64,000 nt of DNA from Truepera radiovictrix DSM 17093 (GCF_000092425.1 NC_014221.1:1-64000), one strand, 5' to 3'; numbered from the stretch's first letter, positions 18,109-28,352 are shown. The notes: generated by a model not told the origin, from the sequence alone. Numbers and translations: made by a program.

Positions 18109-20448
18109 ATGACGGCCTCCTTTAGGCTCCTGCTCGGGCCCCCCGGGTCGGGGAGGACGACGCGCCTTTTGGCGCGCGCGCGCGCGGCCACGGCGGCGGG
18201 GCAGCGCGTGTGGTGGGTCGGACTGCCGGGGCAACGCACCGACCTCTACCGGCGGGCGGCGGCGACGGGGGGCGTGATGGGCCTTGAATTTTTGAGCGCG
18301 CAGCAGGTCTTCTACCGCCTGCTGGCGCGCGCGCTCACGCTCAAGCCGCTCGTCGTCGGCACGGCGCGCGTCGCGCTCGTCGGCGAGGCCTTAAAGCAGG
18401 TCGCGGGCGAACTGCCCGCCCCCGGCGAAGCGCGCCTGTTTACCCGCGCGGTCGCCGAGGCCAAACGCTTCGGCGTCGCCTGGTCCGACCTGCCTGCTGC
18501 TGACCGCGAGGCGGAGCGCTTTCGGGCGGTCTACCGCGCGTATGAGGCGATCAAGGGGGAGCGCTGGGACTACGACGACTTCCGCCGCGAGGCCCTTGGG
18601 CTCGCCCGCGCGGGGCGGGCGCAACCCGAGGCGCAGCTCATCGTGGTCGACGGTTTTCGGGAGCTGGGGCCCTTGGAGCTGGAGCTCTACCGGGCGCTCG
18701 CGCAGCGCTGCGCCGACCCGCCTGAGGTCTGGCTGAGCTTGCCGGAGGCGGTTCCTGGCCTCACGCCCGAGGAGTTGGGGGGCGCCGAGCGCCTGCCGCG
18801 GCGGCCCAACGCCGTAGCGGTCTACGCCGCCCCCAACCCGGTCGCCGAGGCGCGTTGGGTGCTGCGCGCGCTGAAGCGCGATCTGGCTGCGGGCGCCGAA
18901 CCGCGTTCGCTCGCCGTGGTGCTCCCTGAGCGCGAGGTGCGCGCCTTTCGGGCGCTCGCCGACGAGTACGGGGTGCCGCTCGCCGACGAGACGCCCAAGT
19001 CGCTCGCCGAGCTGCCGGGGGGGCAGCTGCTCGTCAATCTCCTCGAGCTCCCCGACTACCCGACCCCCGCGCGGCTCCTCGCCCTCCCCGAGCTCGAGGC
19101 GCTCGCCAAAGCCGCCTTGGCAGCGCGCGTAGCGGGGCGCGAGGCCCTGGAAGCGCTCGCCCACGAGCAGGGGCTCGCCGGCCCCCTGAGGGCTTGGCTA
19201 ACGCGCCTGGAGGCGCCCACGAGCGAGCTCGAGTGGGCGCGCGACCTTCTGTACAGCCTCCCCGAACTGGGCGGGGGGGTGGCGCCGCGCTTCGTGGACG
19301 CCGCCATGGAGCGCGCCAAGGAGGCCGCGAGCCTCGCCAAGGGGGCGCAGTTTCGCGCCTGGTGGGCCGCGCTGCTACGCGAGACGCGCCTCAAACCCCC
19401 CGCGGGTGGGGGGGTACCGCTCCTCAGCGCCACGCTCGCTTCGGGGCGGCGTTTTCGGCGCGTCTACCTCATGCGGGCGCTCGAGGGCGCCTACGGCACC
19501 GGCGAAGCCGAAGACTACTTCTTCCCCGAGGAGCTGCGGCGCCCGCTCGGCGAGCGGGCGCCGCAGCTCCCCAAACGCTTCGGGGGGCGCGACGCGGCGC
19601 TGTTTGCCGAGCTGCTCACGCGCGGCGACGAGGTCGTCGTGACGTTCCCCGAGGCCGATCAGGGGGGGCCGCGCGTCGCCGAACCGGCGCTCACGCCGTG
19701 CGCCGCCCAACCGCTCCCCCAACTGCCCGCAGGGAGCGCGGTCGAGCTCGGGGTGCGCCACACCTTCACCCCGTGCGAGGCGCGCGCGGAGCGGCCGCTG
19801 CGCGTAGGGCGGACCGACGTGCAGGCGCTCGTGCGCTTCGAGCGCTGCGCCTTTCGCTTCTGGGCGGAGCGCTTCGTGGTCCGCGAGGACCCGCCCTGGT
19901 GGCGCGCGCTCGTCGCCGAGCTGCGCGCCTTGGGGCGGCTTAGCGAGGTGCGGCTGAAGCTGCTCCAGACCCGCTTCCCAGCCGCTGCGCCGTGGCTGGC
20001 GGCGCACGGTGAGCGGCTCTACGAGCTCACCTTCGGGGTCGTGCTCCCCACGGGGGGCGTCGGTCCCGTCGCGCGCCTCGACGCGGCCGGCCGCACGGGC
20101 CGCGAGGTGCAGCTCTACACCTTTACCGAACCGGGGCGCCCGTGGGGGGCGGCCGAAGCGCGCGCCTGGGTCGAGGCGCGCGACCGCCTGCGCGAGCTGT
20201 GGGCGGCGGCGCACCTCTTTGAAGCGCACGGGGTGACGCGCGTGCACCTCTTTCTCTGGCCGGTGCTCGGTCAGCCGGTCGCCGTCTACGAGGGGGGGAT
20301 CGCGGCGCCGACCCGCGCCATGCGCGCGCGGCAGGCGCGGGTGGCGCAGCTCTACGCCCGCCTGAGTAGCGGCGACCGCTCGGCGAAGCCGGGTTACGGC
20401 TGCCGCGACTGCGAGGTCTTCGACCTCTGCCGCGAGGGGACGCGGTGA
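18109..20448 (+). CDS. addB: AddB-like subunit of a helicase-nuclease, catalytically degenerate
   Basis: This 779-residue protein pairs with AddA to process double-strand breaks. It starts with a P-loop, LLLGPPGSGRTT, in which the essential Lys is Arg (AGG codon). The C-terminal nuclease-like domain keeps the four-cysteine iron-sulfur staple of AddB: C580 in FERCAFRFW and C765, C768, C774 in YGCRDCEVFDLC. The nuclease core is eroded: the expected GxIDRID...DYK reads GPVARLD...LYTFTE. It overlaps addA by four bases. A TACAAT box 6 nt before the ATG suggests a leaderless mRNA. The alternative, AdnA-type, is less likely because helicase motifs are absent. Confidence 0.8.
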   Translation: MTASFRLLLGPPGSGRTTRLLARARAATAAGQRVWWVGLPGQRTDLYRRAAATGGVMGLEFLSAQQVFYRLLARALTLKPLVVGTARVALVGEALKQVAGELPAPGEARLFTRAVAEAKRFGVAWSDLPAADREAERFRAVYRAYEAIKGERWDYDDFRREALGLARAGRAQPEAQLIVVDGFRELGPLELELYRALAQRCADPPEVWLSLPEAVPGLTPEELGGAERLPRRPNAVAVYAAPNPVAEARWVLRALKRDLAAGAEPRSLAVVLPEREVRAFRALADEYGVPLADETPKSLAELPGGQLLVNLLELPDYPTPARLLALPELEALAKAALAARVAGREALEALAHEQGLAGPLRAWLTRLEAPTSELEWARDLLYSLPELGGGVAPRFVDAAMERAKEAASLAKGAQFRAWWAALLRETRLKPPAGGGVPLLSATLASGRRFRRVYLMRALEGAYGTGEAEDYFFPEELRRPLGERAPQLPKRFGGRDAALFAELLTRGDEVVVTFPEADQGGPRVAEPALTPCAAQPLPQLPAGSAVELGVRHTFTPCEARAERPLRVGRTDVQALVRFERCAFRFWAERFVVREDPPWWRALVAELRALGRLSEVRLKLLQTRFPAAAPWLAAHGERLYELTFGVVLPTGGVGPVARLDAAGRTGREVQLYTFTEPGRPWGAAEARAWVEARDRLRELWAAAHLFEAHGVTRVHLFLWPVLGQPVAVYEGGIAAPTRAMRARQARVAQLYARLSSGDRSAKPGYGCRDCEVFDLCREGTR

Positions 20449-23219
20449 AGCTGCGGGTCGCTTCGGCCGGGACCGGCAAAACCACCTCGCTCGTGCGGCG
20501 CTACCTCGAGCTCATCGGCGCCGGCACCCCGTTGCGGCGCCTCGCGGGGGTGACCTTTACGGGGGTCGGGGCCGCCGAACTGCGCACGCGGGTGCGCGCC
20601 GGCGTGGCGGAGGTGGGGGCCACGGGGCGCTTTCTCGACCTCGCCTTCCCCCCCGAGCACCGGCCCCGCTTCGAGGAGGCGGCGCTCGAGCTGAGCGGGG
20701 CGACGCTCACCACCATCCACGGCTTTATGGCCGCCGCGCTGCGCCTGAACGCCCCGCTCCTGGGGCTCGACCCGGACTTCGGTGCGCTCGGCGAGTGGGA
20801 GGCGCGGGCGCTCTTCGAGGAGGAGCTCGCCACGCTGCGCTTTCTCGCCCGCGCCCCGGAGCACGCCCTGCACGCCCCGCTGCAGCGCCTCGCGGGGGGG
20901 GCGGAGGCGCTCTGCACGCAGCTCTTCGCGGCGCGGGCGCTCGCCGAGCGCTTTCGCCTCGCCGCGGCTGCCAGCGAGCGCGAGCGCGACCTCCTCGCGC
21001 TCTTCGAAGCGGCCTACGCGCGCTACCGGACGCGGCTCGGGGCGCTGCTGTTGCCCCCCCCCGAGATCGAGCGGCGCGCCCTCGAGCTGACCCGGCACCC
21101 GGAGGCGATGGCGCGTCTGCGGGCGCGCTACCAGCTGCTGCTCGTCGACGAGTTTCAGGACGTCAACCCCGTGCAGGGGCGCTTTTTCGAGGCGCTCGAG
21201 GCGTCCGGGCTCACCCTGGAGGTGGTCGGTGACCCCAAGCAGGCGATCTACGGCTTTCGCCACGCCGACGTCGAGGTGTTTCGGGGGGCGCTGCGGCGCG
21301 CGCGCGCGCGCGGCGAGCTGGCGCCCCCGCTCACCGAGACCCGTCGCCACGCGCAGGTCGTAACGCGTTTTCTCAACCACCTCACGCGCGCCTTTGCCGA
21401 GCGGGGTTGGGGCTTTTCCGCCGCCGAGGCGCCCGAGGTGACCTGCGCGGGTCCGCAAGCGGCCGAGCGGGGGCGCGTCGAGATCCACTGGGTGACGGGG
21501 GAGGCCGCCATGGGCGAGCTGCGGGCTTACGAAGCGCGCGTCTTAGCGGGGCGCGTCGCGGCCCTTTTGGAGCGCTACGCCCCCCGTGAGGTGGCCGTGT
21601 TGGCGCGCTCTTACGCGGGGCTCGCGCAGATGGAGGGGGCGCTGCGCGCGCTCGGGGTGCCCGCGACCATGCTGCAGGGGCGCGGCTACTTCGAGCGGCT
21701 CGAGATCCGCGACCTCTACCACGCGCTCAAAGTCGGCCTCGACCCGCAGGGGTTGTCGCTGGCGGCGTGGCTGCGGGGACCGTTCGCGGGGCTCTCGCTC
21801 GGCGACGTCGAGCGCGTCGTCCTCGCCGAAGCGCCCCTGGCGACCCTCGAGCGCCTCGCCCCCGAGGTCTCTCGGCGCCTCGAGCGGCTGCGCGAGGTGG
21901 TGCGGCGCGGCCCCGTCGAGGCGCTTAAGCTGCTCGTACGCGCGCCGCTCATCGGCGAGAGGCGCTACGTCGACTTTTTGGAGCCGCGCGCGCGCGAAAA
22001 CGTCGACGCGCTGCTTTTCGCCGTGGCGGCCCACCCGCCCCCGGACGTCGGGGCGCTGCTCGAGAACCTGAGGCGCCTCAGCCGCCAAGAGGACGCGGGC
22101 GACGTGCCGCAGAGCGGCGACGGGGTCTCGCTCCTGACGGTGCACCGCGCCAAGGGGCTCGAGTGGCCCGTGGTCGCGCTTTTCGACCTCGGCCGCTTCG
22201 ACACGCCGCGCGCCGCAGCCCTCTACGTCGCGCCGGGAAGCGGCGAGGTCGCGCTTGAGGGGAGCGGGGCGTTCGCCGAGCTCGAGGCGGCCGCGCGCGC
22301 CCGTGACGCCGAGGAGAGCTACCGGCTGCTCTACGTCGCGGCGTCGCGGGCGCGCGACGTGCTCCTCGTAAGCGGTAGCGTCAAAGGGGGGCGCCCCAGG
22401 GGGTGGGCGGCGGCGCTCGCGGCGCTCGGCTTCGGGCCCGAAGCGCGCCCCTGGGCGCGCGGCGACTTCGTGCTGCAGCGCTGGCCGGCGCAGAGGGTAG
22501 CGCCAGCGGCAGCGGCGGTTGCGGACGAAAGGGCGCTCCCCGCCGCCCCCTGGACCACGCGGCGCTTTCTCGAACCGCCGCAACCGCCCCTCTGCTCGCC
22601 TTCGGCGGCCGCTACCCTTGGCGACGAGGGCGATGAGAGCTGCGAACCGCTCCCGATCACCGATCCCGACGAGGGGGAGCCGCTACCGGGGCGCGCGCGC
22701 GCGGTCGGCACGCTCGTCCACTACGCGGTGTCGCAAAACTGGTCGGCGAGGAGCGCGACGCACCTGCGCAACCTAGAGGCGCAGGAGGTGATGTTCGCGT
22801 TTAGCGCGGCCGAACGGGCGGAGATCCTCGCCGAGGTCGCCGAGCTGCTCGGCCGCTACGAGGCGCTCCTCGGAGCCGCGCTGCCGGCGCTCGAGGCGCG
22901 CGAGGCCGACTTCGCCGAGCTCCCCTTCGCGCTGCCCTTCGCGGGTACCGTGTGGCAAGGGGTGATCGACCGGCTTTACTGCGCGGGGGGGCGTTGGTAC
23001 CTCGACGACTACAAAACCGACCGCACCGTTCGGCCCGAGAGCTACTACCGCCAGCTCGGGCTCTACGCCCGTGCGGCGTGGGCGGTGCGCGGTTTGCGGC
23101 CCGAGGTGCGGCTCGTGTACCTGCGGGCGCAGCAGGTCGTCCGGGTACCTGAAGAGGCGCTCGAGGGGGCGCTAGAGGCGCTGTTGGCGCGCGCCCCACC
23201 TGACTTGAGGTCTGCCTAG
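20445..23219 (+). CDS. addA: AddA/RecB-like helicase-nuclease
   Basis: This UvrD-family (SF1A) helicase fused to a RecB-type nuclease resects double-strand breaks. The 924-residue protein has Walker A ASAGTGKTT (residues 7-15), motif Ia VTFTGVGAAELRTRV, Walker B LLVDEFQD, motif III DPKQAIYGFRHAD, motif V LLTVHRAKGLEWP and motif VI YRLLYVAASRARD. The nuclease domain is intact: H in GTLVHYA, D842 in GVIDR, D855-Y856-K857 in DDYKTD, and QLGLY. The GTG start lies in the addB stop (GTGA). It is shorter than Bacillus AddA (about 1230 residues). Confidence 0.88.
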   Translation: MKLRVASAGTGKTTSLVRRYLELIGAGTPLRRLAGVTFTGVGAAELRTRVRAGVAEVGATGRFLDLAFPPEHRPRFEEAALELSGATLTTIHGFMAAALRLNAPLLGLDPDFGALGEWEARALFEEELATLRFLARAPEHALHAPLQRLAGGAEALCTQLFAARALAERFRLAAAASERERDLLALFEAAYARYRTRLGALLLPPPEIERRALELTRHPEAMARLRARYQLLLVDEFQDVNPVQGRFFEALEASGLTLEVVGDPKQAIYGFRHADVEVFRGALRRARARGELAPPLTETRRHAQVVTRFLNHLTRAFAERGWGFSAAEAPEVTCAGPQAAERGRVEIHWVTGEAAMGELRAYEARVLAGRVAALLERYAPREVAVLARSYAGLAQMEGALRALGVPATMLQGRGYFERLEIRDLYHALKVGLDPQGLSLAAWLRGPFAGLSLGDVERVVLAEAPLATLERLAPEVSRRLERLREVVRRGPVEALKLLVRAPLIGERRYVDFLEPRARENVDALLFAVAAHPPPDVGALLENLRRLSRQEDAGDVPQSGDGVSLLTVHRAKGLEWPVVALFDLGRFDTPRAAALYVAPGSGEVALEGSGAFAELEAAARARDAEESYRLLYVAASRARDVLLVSGSVKGGRPRGWAAALAALGFGPEARPWARGDFVLQRWPAQRVAPAAAAVADERALPAAPWTTRRFLEPPQPPLCSPSAAATLGDEGDESCEPLPITDPDEGEPLPGRARAVGTLVHYAVSQNWSARSATHLRNLEAQEVMFAFSAAERAEILAEVAELLGRYEALLGAALPALEAREADFAELPFALPFAGTVWQGVIDRLYCAGGRWYLDDYKTDRTVRPESYYRQLGLYARAAWAVRGLRPEVRLVYLRAQQVVRVPEEALEGALEALLARAPPDLRSA

Positions 23220-23226
23220 GGGTCGC

Positions 23227-24087
23227 TTAAGGTTCGACGATGACGTAGCCGCGGATGGGCCGGTTGGCGCTGTTGCCGAGGTTGTCGGTGACCCGCACCC
23301 GAAAGACGTAGGCGAACTCGTCGCCCGCCCCGGGGAGGGCGTCGATGTTCTGCGCGTCCTCGGCGACGCGAATCTCGAAGACGCAGCGGACCTCGGTCGG
23401 CAGGGCGAGGAGGTTGCACGCCCCTTGCGGTTCACCCTCGAGGGTAAACGGGCCGCGCGTCGGGGCGAGGTTACCCGCGAGCCCCTCGGGGGAGCTGTTG
23501 ACAAGGTTGATGACGACCTCGGCGATCCCGTCGGGGTCGCGAAAGCTCGCCTGCGCGTAGAAGCTCTCGCCGGGGGCGACGCGGACGATGCGTTCGTCGT
23601 CGGGCGCCGCGATGCCGCCCGCACGGTCGTTGAGAAAGGGTCCCTCGGCGCGCGCGCTGACGCCGAAGGTGCCGCTCGGGGCCTCGTCGCGCTCTTGCTC
23701 GCTACCTTCCCGGGGCGCCACGTCGGCACCCCCCGTCACCGGCGCGCCCGGCGCCGCACCCTGAGGGGCGCTTTGGACCTCGACGCGCACGTCGCGTTGC
23801 ACGCTGCTCCCCTGCCGTTGGGCGAGCAACGTGTAGGTCGTCGAGAGGCGTGGCCGCACGGTCGCCGCCGTCTCGCTGGTCGGGCCGACGCCGGGCAAGA
23901 GGGCCGTGCGCCACCCCGCGCCGGAGCGCAGCGACCACGTCAGCGTCACGGCTTCGCCGGGGCGCACGACCTCCTCCGAGGCGCCTAGGGTGAGCTCGGG
24001 GGGGCTGGGCGGACGCTGCAAGGGGCGTGCGTAGGCGGCGAGCGCGGCGAGCGGACAGAGGAGCACGTACCAGTAACGTCGTCTCAT
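23227..24087 (-). CDS. Secreted Ig-like domain protein of unknown function
   Basis: This 286-residue exported protein starts with a signal sequence (MRRRYWYVLLCPLAALAAYA). A first beta-sandwich domain (residues 30-105) has VVRPGEAVTLTWSLRSG, TYTLLAQRQG and a VRVEV end, the pattern of bacterial Ig/PKD-like folds. A linker with APVTGGAD leads to a second beta domain with two cysteines (CNLLALPTEVRC) that probably form a disulfide. SD GGAGG precedes the ATG. It is convergent with addA (7 bp between stops). Role is likely surface binding or structure; no catalytic motif is visible. Confidence 0.75.
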   Translation of the reverse strand: MRRRYWYVLLCPLAALAAYARPLQRPPSPPELTLGASEEVVRPGEAVTLTWSLRSGAGWRTALLPGVGPTSETAATVRPRLSTTYTLLAQRQGSSVQRDVRVEVQSAPQGAAPGAPVTGGADVAPREGSEQERDEAPSGTFGVSARAEGPFLNDRAGGIAAPDDERIVRVAPGESFYAQASFRDPDGIAEVVINLVNSSPEGLAGNLAPTRGPFTLEGEPQGACNLLALPTEVRCVFEIRVAEDAQNIDALPGAGDEFAYVFRVRVTDNLGNSANRPIRGYVIVEP

Positions 24088-24104
24088 GAGGGCCTCCGAG
24101 TCCC

Positions 24105-24134
24105 TTGAATTGTAGCGTCTTTACGCGCTAGAAT
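24105..24134 (+). promoter_or_regulatory. Likely rplS promoter
   Basis: TTGAAT (24105-24110) and TAGAAT (24129-24134) with an 18-bp spacer lie 37 bp before the rplS ATG. Confidence 0.55.
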
Positions 24135-24170
24135 TGCAAGGTTGTGCCCAGACGGGGCGTAGGAGGAACG

Positions 24171-24596
24171 ATGAAGTACAACAAAGGCGCTATCTTGCGC
24201 GCCATCGAGCAGCCGTTTTTAAAGAGTGACCTCCCCGAGTTCGACACCGGCGACACGGTGCGCGTCGACTACCGCGTCTCGGAAGGCAACCGCACCCGCA
24301 TTCAGGCCTTTGAGGGCGTGGTGATCGCCCGTCAGAACGGGAAAAAGGGCGCCCGCGCCACCTTCACCGTGCGCAAGATGAGCTTCGGGACCGGCGTCGA
24401 GCGCGTGTTCCCGCTGCACTCGCCCCTGATCAGCGCGATCACGGTCGTGCGCCGCGGGAAAACGCGCCGCGCCAAGCTCTACTACCTGCGCGACCTGCGC
24501 GGCAAAGCGGCGCGCCTAAAAACCGACGTCAGCCGCCAAGAGGTCGACCGCGCCGCCGCGCGTGCGGAGCGCGAAGCGGCCCAGAGCGCCGAGTAG
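24171..24596 (+). CDS. rplS: 50S ribosomal protein L19
   Basis: L19 sits at the subunit interface. I choose ATG 24171 ([16 protein letters not shown], 141 residues) because AGGAGG lies 5 nt upstream; an in-frame extension of nine codons has no such support. Conserved parts include [51 protein letters not shown] and [15 protein letters not shown]. Unlike the common arrangement there is no rimM or trmD next to it; it stands alone between a secreted protein and a tRNA gene. Confidence 0.97.
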   Translation: MKYNKGAILRAIEQPFLKSDLPEFDTGDTVRVDYRVSEGNRTRIQAFEGVVIARQNGKKGARATFTVRKMSFGTGVERVFPLHSPLISAITVVRRGKTRRAKLYYLRDLRGKAARLKTDVSRQEVDRAAARAEREAAQSAE

Positions 24597-24634
24597 GCGC
24601 GCGCCCCGTCGTCGGCCCGTTTGGGGCGCGCGGC

Positions 24635-24664
24635 TTGACAGCGCCCCAAAGGTGCCGGTAGACT
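24635..24664 (+). promoter_or_regulatory. tRNA-Ala promoter
   Basis: TTGACA (24635-24640) and TAGACT (24659-24664) are separated by 18 bp, placing the transcription start about 25 nt before the tRNA. Confidence 0.75.
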
Positions 24665-24697
24665 AGCTAGGTTGAGTCAAAGGCTCAACGCTCTCAT

Positions 24698-24773
<76 letters not shown>

Positions 24774-24785
24774 CCACTGCACGCG

Positions 24786-24814
24786 AGCTCTGGGCGCCCC
24801 CCAGAGCTTGTTTT
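24786..24814 (+). terminator. Intrinsic terminator of tRNA-Ala
   Basis: A 9-bp stem (AGCTCTGGG at 24786-24794 with CCCAGAGCT at 24800-24808) is followed by TGTTTT. Confidence 0.8.
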
Positions 24815-24920
24815 GTGCTGTCCCATCCAGGCGGGGGCGAGCCGCCGCCCCGACGCTGGGGTCGCCTCGCGACGGTTTGTCTGAGGGGTTCTCGTCTGAG
24901 CAGTTCTCGGAGGTCTAGAC

Positions 24921-25226
24921 GTGTTTGCAATTATCCAGAGTGGCGGAAAACAGTACCGCGTCGCTGAGGGCGACGTCGTGCGCCTCGAGGCGCTCGCCGC
25001 CGAACCCGGTGAGACGGTCGAGCTGCCGGTGATGATGGTAGCGGGCGACGAGATCAAAGTCGGCGCGCCGCTCGTCGACGGGGCTAGCGTGCGCGCCGAG
25101 GTGCTCGGCCACGGGCGCGGCAAAAAGCTCTACATCTACAAGTTCAAAGCGAAGTCCAACTACCGCCGTAAAACCGGCCACCGGCAGAACTACACCGAGG
25201 TTCGTATCACGCACATCGCCGGCTAA
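24921..25226 (+). CDS. rplU: 50S ribosomal protein L21
   Basis: L21 binds 23S rRNA. The 101-residue protein begins [20 protein letters not shown] and ends with the family signature [22 protein letters not shown]. The start is GTG with GGAGGT upstream. It leads the rplU-rpmA pair, and the Obg gene follows as in many bacteria, although a terminator separates obgE here. Confidence 0.97.
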   Translation: MFAIIQSGGKQYRVAEGDVVRLEALAAEPGETVELPVMMVAGDEIKVGAPLVDGASVRAEVLGHGRGKKLYIYKFKAKSNYRRKTGHRQNYTEVRITHIAG

Positions 25227-25246
25227 CGACCGCGCAGGAGGTTTGT

Positions 25247-25522
25247 ATGGCACACAAAAAAGGCGTCGGTAGCTCGAAAAACGGGCGCGACAGCGAATCG
25301 AAGCGCCTAGGCGTCAAGCGTTTTGACGGCCAGGTCGTCGCGGCCGGCAACATCTTGGTCCGCCAGCGTGGCAGCAAGTTCAAACCCGGCCCCAACGTCG
25401 GTCAGGGCAAGGACTTTACCCTCTTCGCGCTGCGCGAGGGCGTCGTGCGCTTTCACAACAAGGGTAGCAAGGGGCGTTTTATCAGCGTTGAGGAGCGCAC
25501 CGAGGCGATCGCCGCGGACTAG
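25247..25522 (+). CDS. rpmA: 50S ribosomal protein L27
   Basis: L27 reaches the peptidyl transferase centre. The 91-residue protein starts [20 protein letters not shown], already the mature-type N-terminus with no cleavable extension, and has [15 protein letters not shown] and the [11 protein letters not shown] core. GGAGG precedes the ATG; only 20 bp separate it from rplU. Confidence 0.97.
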   Translation: MAHKKGVGSSKNGRDSESKRLGVKRFDGQVVAAGNILVRQRGSKFKPGPNVGQGKDFTLFALREGVVRFHNKGSKGRFISVEERTEAIAAD

Positions 25523-25540
25523 TCCCGCGGTGGCAAGCGG

Positions 25541-25571
25541 CGTGCGGGCGTAGCCCGCACGTTTTGCTTTG
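25541..25571 (+). terminator. Intrinsic terminator after rpmA
   Basis: A perfect 9-bp stem (CGTGCGGGC, 25541-25549, with GCCCGCACG, 25553-25561) and a 3-nt loop precede TTTTGCTTT. Confidence 0.9.
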
Positions 25572-25756
25572 ACGTTTACGAGAGCCGCCGGTGCCACCTG
25601 GCGAGCTGGCGTCCCCGCATAAGGGCAGGGGCCCGTGGCAGGCGCGCCCCGCCGCGACCTGGGGCGGTGAAGACGCGCTGCGTTACGGCTAAACTAGAGG
25701 CCACCCCTTACCCCCCGGGGCGGTACGGGGGGGGCGAGGGTCGGAAAAGAGGCGAC

Positions 25757-27157
25757 ATGGCGCTTAGAGACATTCTCGACATCACCGTACAGGGGGGTAA
25801 GGGCGGCGACGGCGGGTTGTCGTTTTTGCGCCTTAAGTACCTGCCAAAGGGGGGACCGGACGGCGGTCACGGCGGTGACGGCGGGGACGTCGTGCTCGAG
25901 GCGATCGACGACGTCACCTCGCTCGAGCGCCTGGTCAGCCGGCGCCTCTACCGCGCGGGGACGGGCGGCCAAGGGGAGGGGCGCAACCGCACGGGGGCGC
26001 GCGGCGAGGACGTCGTGCTCAAGGTACCCGTCGGCACCGTGGCGACGGACCTCGACACGGGGGAGCGGCTCGCTGACCTGACCGAGGTCGGCCAGCGGGC
26101 GCTGGTGGCGCGCGGCGGGCTCGGGGGGCGCGGGAACGCCTCGTTCGCCTCGTCGCGGCGGCGCACCCCGCGCTTCGCCGAGCGGGGGACGCCGGGGGAG
26201 ACGCGGCGGTTGCGGCTCGAGCTGCGCACGATCGCCGACGCCGGGTTGGTGGGCTACCCCAACGCGGGGAAGTCGAGCCTGCTAGCGGCGCTGTCGAACG
26301 CGCGGCCGCAGATCGCCTCCTATCCCTTTACCACCCTGAGCCCCAACCTCGGGGTTGTCGAGCGCGGTCTGGAGCGCTTTACCCTGGCCGATATTCCCGG
26401 CATCATCGAGGGGGCGAGCGAGGGCAAGGGGTTGGGGCTCGAGTTTCTCCGCCACATCTCGCGCACCCGCTTGCTGGTGTTTGTTCTCGACGTCGCCGAA
26501 GCCCCGGCGCAGACCCTAGAGGCGCTCCGCCACGAGCTGCGCGCGTACGACCCTTCGCTGCTGACGCTGCCGGCGCTTATCGCGCTCAACAAGGTCGACC
26601 TCGCCGCGCCCAGCGAGGTCGCGGCGGCAGTTGCCGAGCTCACCCCCTTCGGGCTGCCGGTGCTGCCCGTCTCGGCGCTCGAGGGTGCGGGGTTAGAGGC
26701 CCTCAAGGGGACCCTGTTCGACCTCCTGCCGCAGCGACCGCAGCGCCCCGCACCGGCGCCGGCGCCGCGGCGCGTCGTGGTCGACCCCGTACGGGTCGAG
26801 CGCCACGAGCGCGGCGGTTGGCGCGTCCTCGGCCGCGACGTCACCGAGCTCGTCGCGCGTTTTGACGCCAGCAACCGCGAGGCGGTCGCCTATCTGCAGG
26901 GCCACTTTATCGCCTTGGGAGTCTACAAGCTCCTCAAGCGCGCGGGCGCCGAGGCGGGCGACGACGTGTGGATCGGCGACGCGGTCTTCGAGTACTTCGA
27001 CGAGGCGGGCGAAGCGGACGCGGAGGACAGCGCCCCCGAAGCGGACGCCGCCGCCGACGATGATGATGCGCCGGCCCCCCTCGCCGCCGAGGGTGACGGC
27101 GCGCCCGAGCCGGTCGGCGCCGCGGGCGGCGACGGCGTCGCGGAGGGAGACGGGTAG
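25757..27157 (+). CDS. obgE: Obg GTPase
   Basis: Obg is an essential ribosome-associated GTPase. The 466-residue protein has the glycine-rich Obg fold (residues 1-158, [20 protein letters not shown]), a G domain with G1 [10 protein letters not shown]3 DIPGIIEG and G4 NKVD, the C-terminal OCT domain around VFRAHERGG-like [15 protein letters not shown], and a 50-residue acidic Asp/Glu/Ala tail. I start at ATG 25757 (AGAGG upstream, conserved first residues); the open frame extends to 25667 without support. Confidence 0.96.
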   Translation: MALRDILDITVQGGKGGDGGLSFLRLKYLPKGGPDGGHGGDGGDVVLEAIDDVTSLERLVSRRLYRAGTGGQGEGRNRTGARGEDVVLKVPVGTVATDLDTGERLADLTEVGQRALVARGGLGGRGNASFASSRRRTPRFAERGTPGETRRLRLELRTIADAGLVGYPNAGKSSLLAALSNARPQIASYPFTTLSPNLGVVERGLERFTLADIPGIIEGASEGKGLGLEFLRHISRTRLLVFVLDVAEAPAQTLEALRHELRAYDPSLLTLPALIALNKVDLAAPSEVAAAVAELTPFGLPVLPVSALEGAGLEALKGTLFDLLPQRPQRPAPAPAPRRVVVDPVRVERHERGGWRVLGRDVTELVARFDASNREAVAYLQGHFIALGVYKLLKRAGAEAGDDVWIGDAVFEYFDEAGEADAEDSAPEADAAADDDDAPAPLAAEGDGAPEPVGAAGGDGVAEGDG

Positions 27158-27178
27158 GCGCGTGGCCGGGAGCCCGGG

Positions 27179-27751
27179 GTGAGGTTGGGGCTTTTCGGCG
27201 GGCGTTTCGACCCGCCGCACATCGGCCACCTGCTCGCGGCGCAGGGCGCTCTGGAGGCGCTGGCGCTCGACGAGCTGTGGTTTGTACCGGCCAAAGCGCC
27301 GCCGCACAAACCCACCTGCGCGGGCGCCGAAGACCGCTACCAGATGCTCGTGCTCGCGACGCTTACGCACCCGCAGCTGCGCGTGAGCCGGCTCGAGCTC
27401 GAGCGCCGCGGGGTGTCGTACACCTTCGACACCGCGGTGCAGGTGCGCGCGCAGCACCCGGACGCGCGCCTCTTTTTTATCACCGGCGCCGACGCCTACG
27501 CCGAGATCGCCTCGTGGCACCGCGCCGCGGAGCTCGTACGGTTAGTAAACATGGTCGCCATCCCCCGTCCGGGGTATACTCTAAGTAACGTCGCGTCTCC
27601 TTTTAAGGAGGCCGTCTACCCCCTCGCCCTCAGGGCGTGCGACGTCTCGAGCACCGAGATCCGCAACCGGCTCGCGCAGGGCCGTTCGGTTCGCTACCTC
27701 GTCCCAGAGCTTGTGGAGACCTACCTTGAGAAACACGCTCTTTACCGTTAA
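27179..27751 (+). CDS. nadD: Nicotinate-nucleotide adenylyltransferase
   Basis: NadD makes deamido-NAD from nicotinate mononucleotide and ATP. The 190-residue protein has the nucleotidyltransferase motif [12 protein letters not shown] near the N-terminus, [24 protein letters not shown], and the C-terminal ISSTEIR-type motif [10 protein letters not shown]. The start is GTG. It lies between obgE and yqeK, a widespread arrangement. The downstream gene starts within its last codons. Confidence 0.95.
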   Translation: MRLGLFGGRFDPPHIGHLLAAQGALEALALDELWFVPAKAPPHKPTCAGAEDRYQMLVLATLTHPQLRVSRLELERRGVSYTFDTAVQVRAQHPDARLFFITGADAYAEIASWHRAAELVRLVNMVAIPRPGYTLSNVASPFKEAVYPLALRACDVSSTEIRNRLAQGRSVRYLVPELVETYLEKHALYR

Positions 27752-28319
27752 CAGCCCCTGTACGCGCCCCAGCATCCTGCCCTACTGCGAGCGCGTCAAA
27801 GAGCGGGTGACGCCGAAGCGCTTCGAGCACATCGTGCGCGTCGCGATCCTCACCGAGACGATCGCCCAGGCCAACCGCTTCGACCGCGGTGAGCTGCGCG
27901 CGGCCTGTTTGGCGGCGGTTCTCCACGACGTCGCGCGCGACCTGAGCGCCGAGGAGCTCTTTGCGCTCGCGCCGCCGGAGACCGAGCTCGAGCGCGAACA
28001 CCCGCTCGCGGTGCACGGCCGCGCGGGGCGGCGCATCGCCGAGAGCTGGGGGGTCAGCGACGAACGGGTGCTCGCGGCCATCGAGGGGCACGTGTTCGGG
28101 GTCGCCCACGACAACCGCATCGGCATGGCGCTCTACGTCGCCGACGTCTCCGAGCCGGGGCGCGGCGTCAACCACGACATCCGCGAGCTCGCCATGCACA
28201 ACCTGTTCCGCGCCTATCAGCGTGCGGTGAACACCAAAGTCGCCTACTTGCGCTCCCGTGGCAAAACCGTGCATCCGGTGACGCTGCGCGTCTACCGCGA
28301 AATCTGTGGTGCCCTCTAG
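27726..28319 (+). CDS. yqeK: YqeK-type HD-domain phosphohydrolase
   Basis: YqeK enzymes cleave diadenosine tetraphosphate. The protein has the HD-domain metal ligands: H in [11 protein letters not shown] in VLHDVARD, H in HPLAVHG and D in VADVSEPGR. The start is uncertain: TTG 27726, with GGAG 8 nt upstream, gives 197 residues; GTG 27711 gives 202. Both overlap nadD, so translation is probably coupled to it. The nadD-yqeK-LCP-rsfS order is conserved in many Gram-positive and Deinococcota genomes. Confidence 0.88.
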   Translation: MRNTLFTVNSPCTRPSILPYCERVKERVTPKRFEHIVRVAILTETIAQANRFDRGELRAACLAAVLHDVARDLSAEELFALAPPETELEREHPLAVHGRAGRRIAESWGVSDERVLAAIEGHVFGVAHDNRIGMALYVADVSEPGRGVNHDIRELAMHNLFRAYQRAVNTKVAYLRSRGKTVHPVTLRVYREICGAL

Positions 28320-28352
28320 CCGCACCCGCGCCAGCCGCCCCCCTCACGGGCC

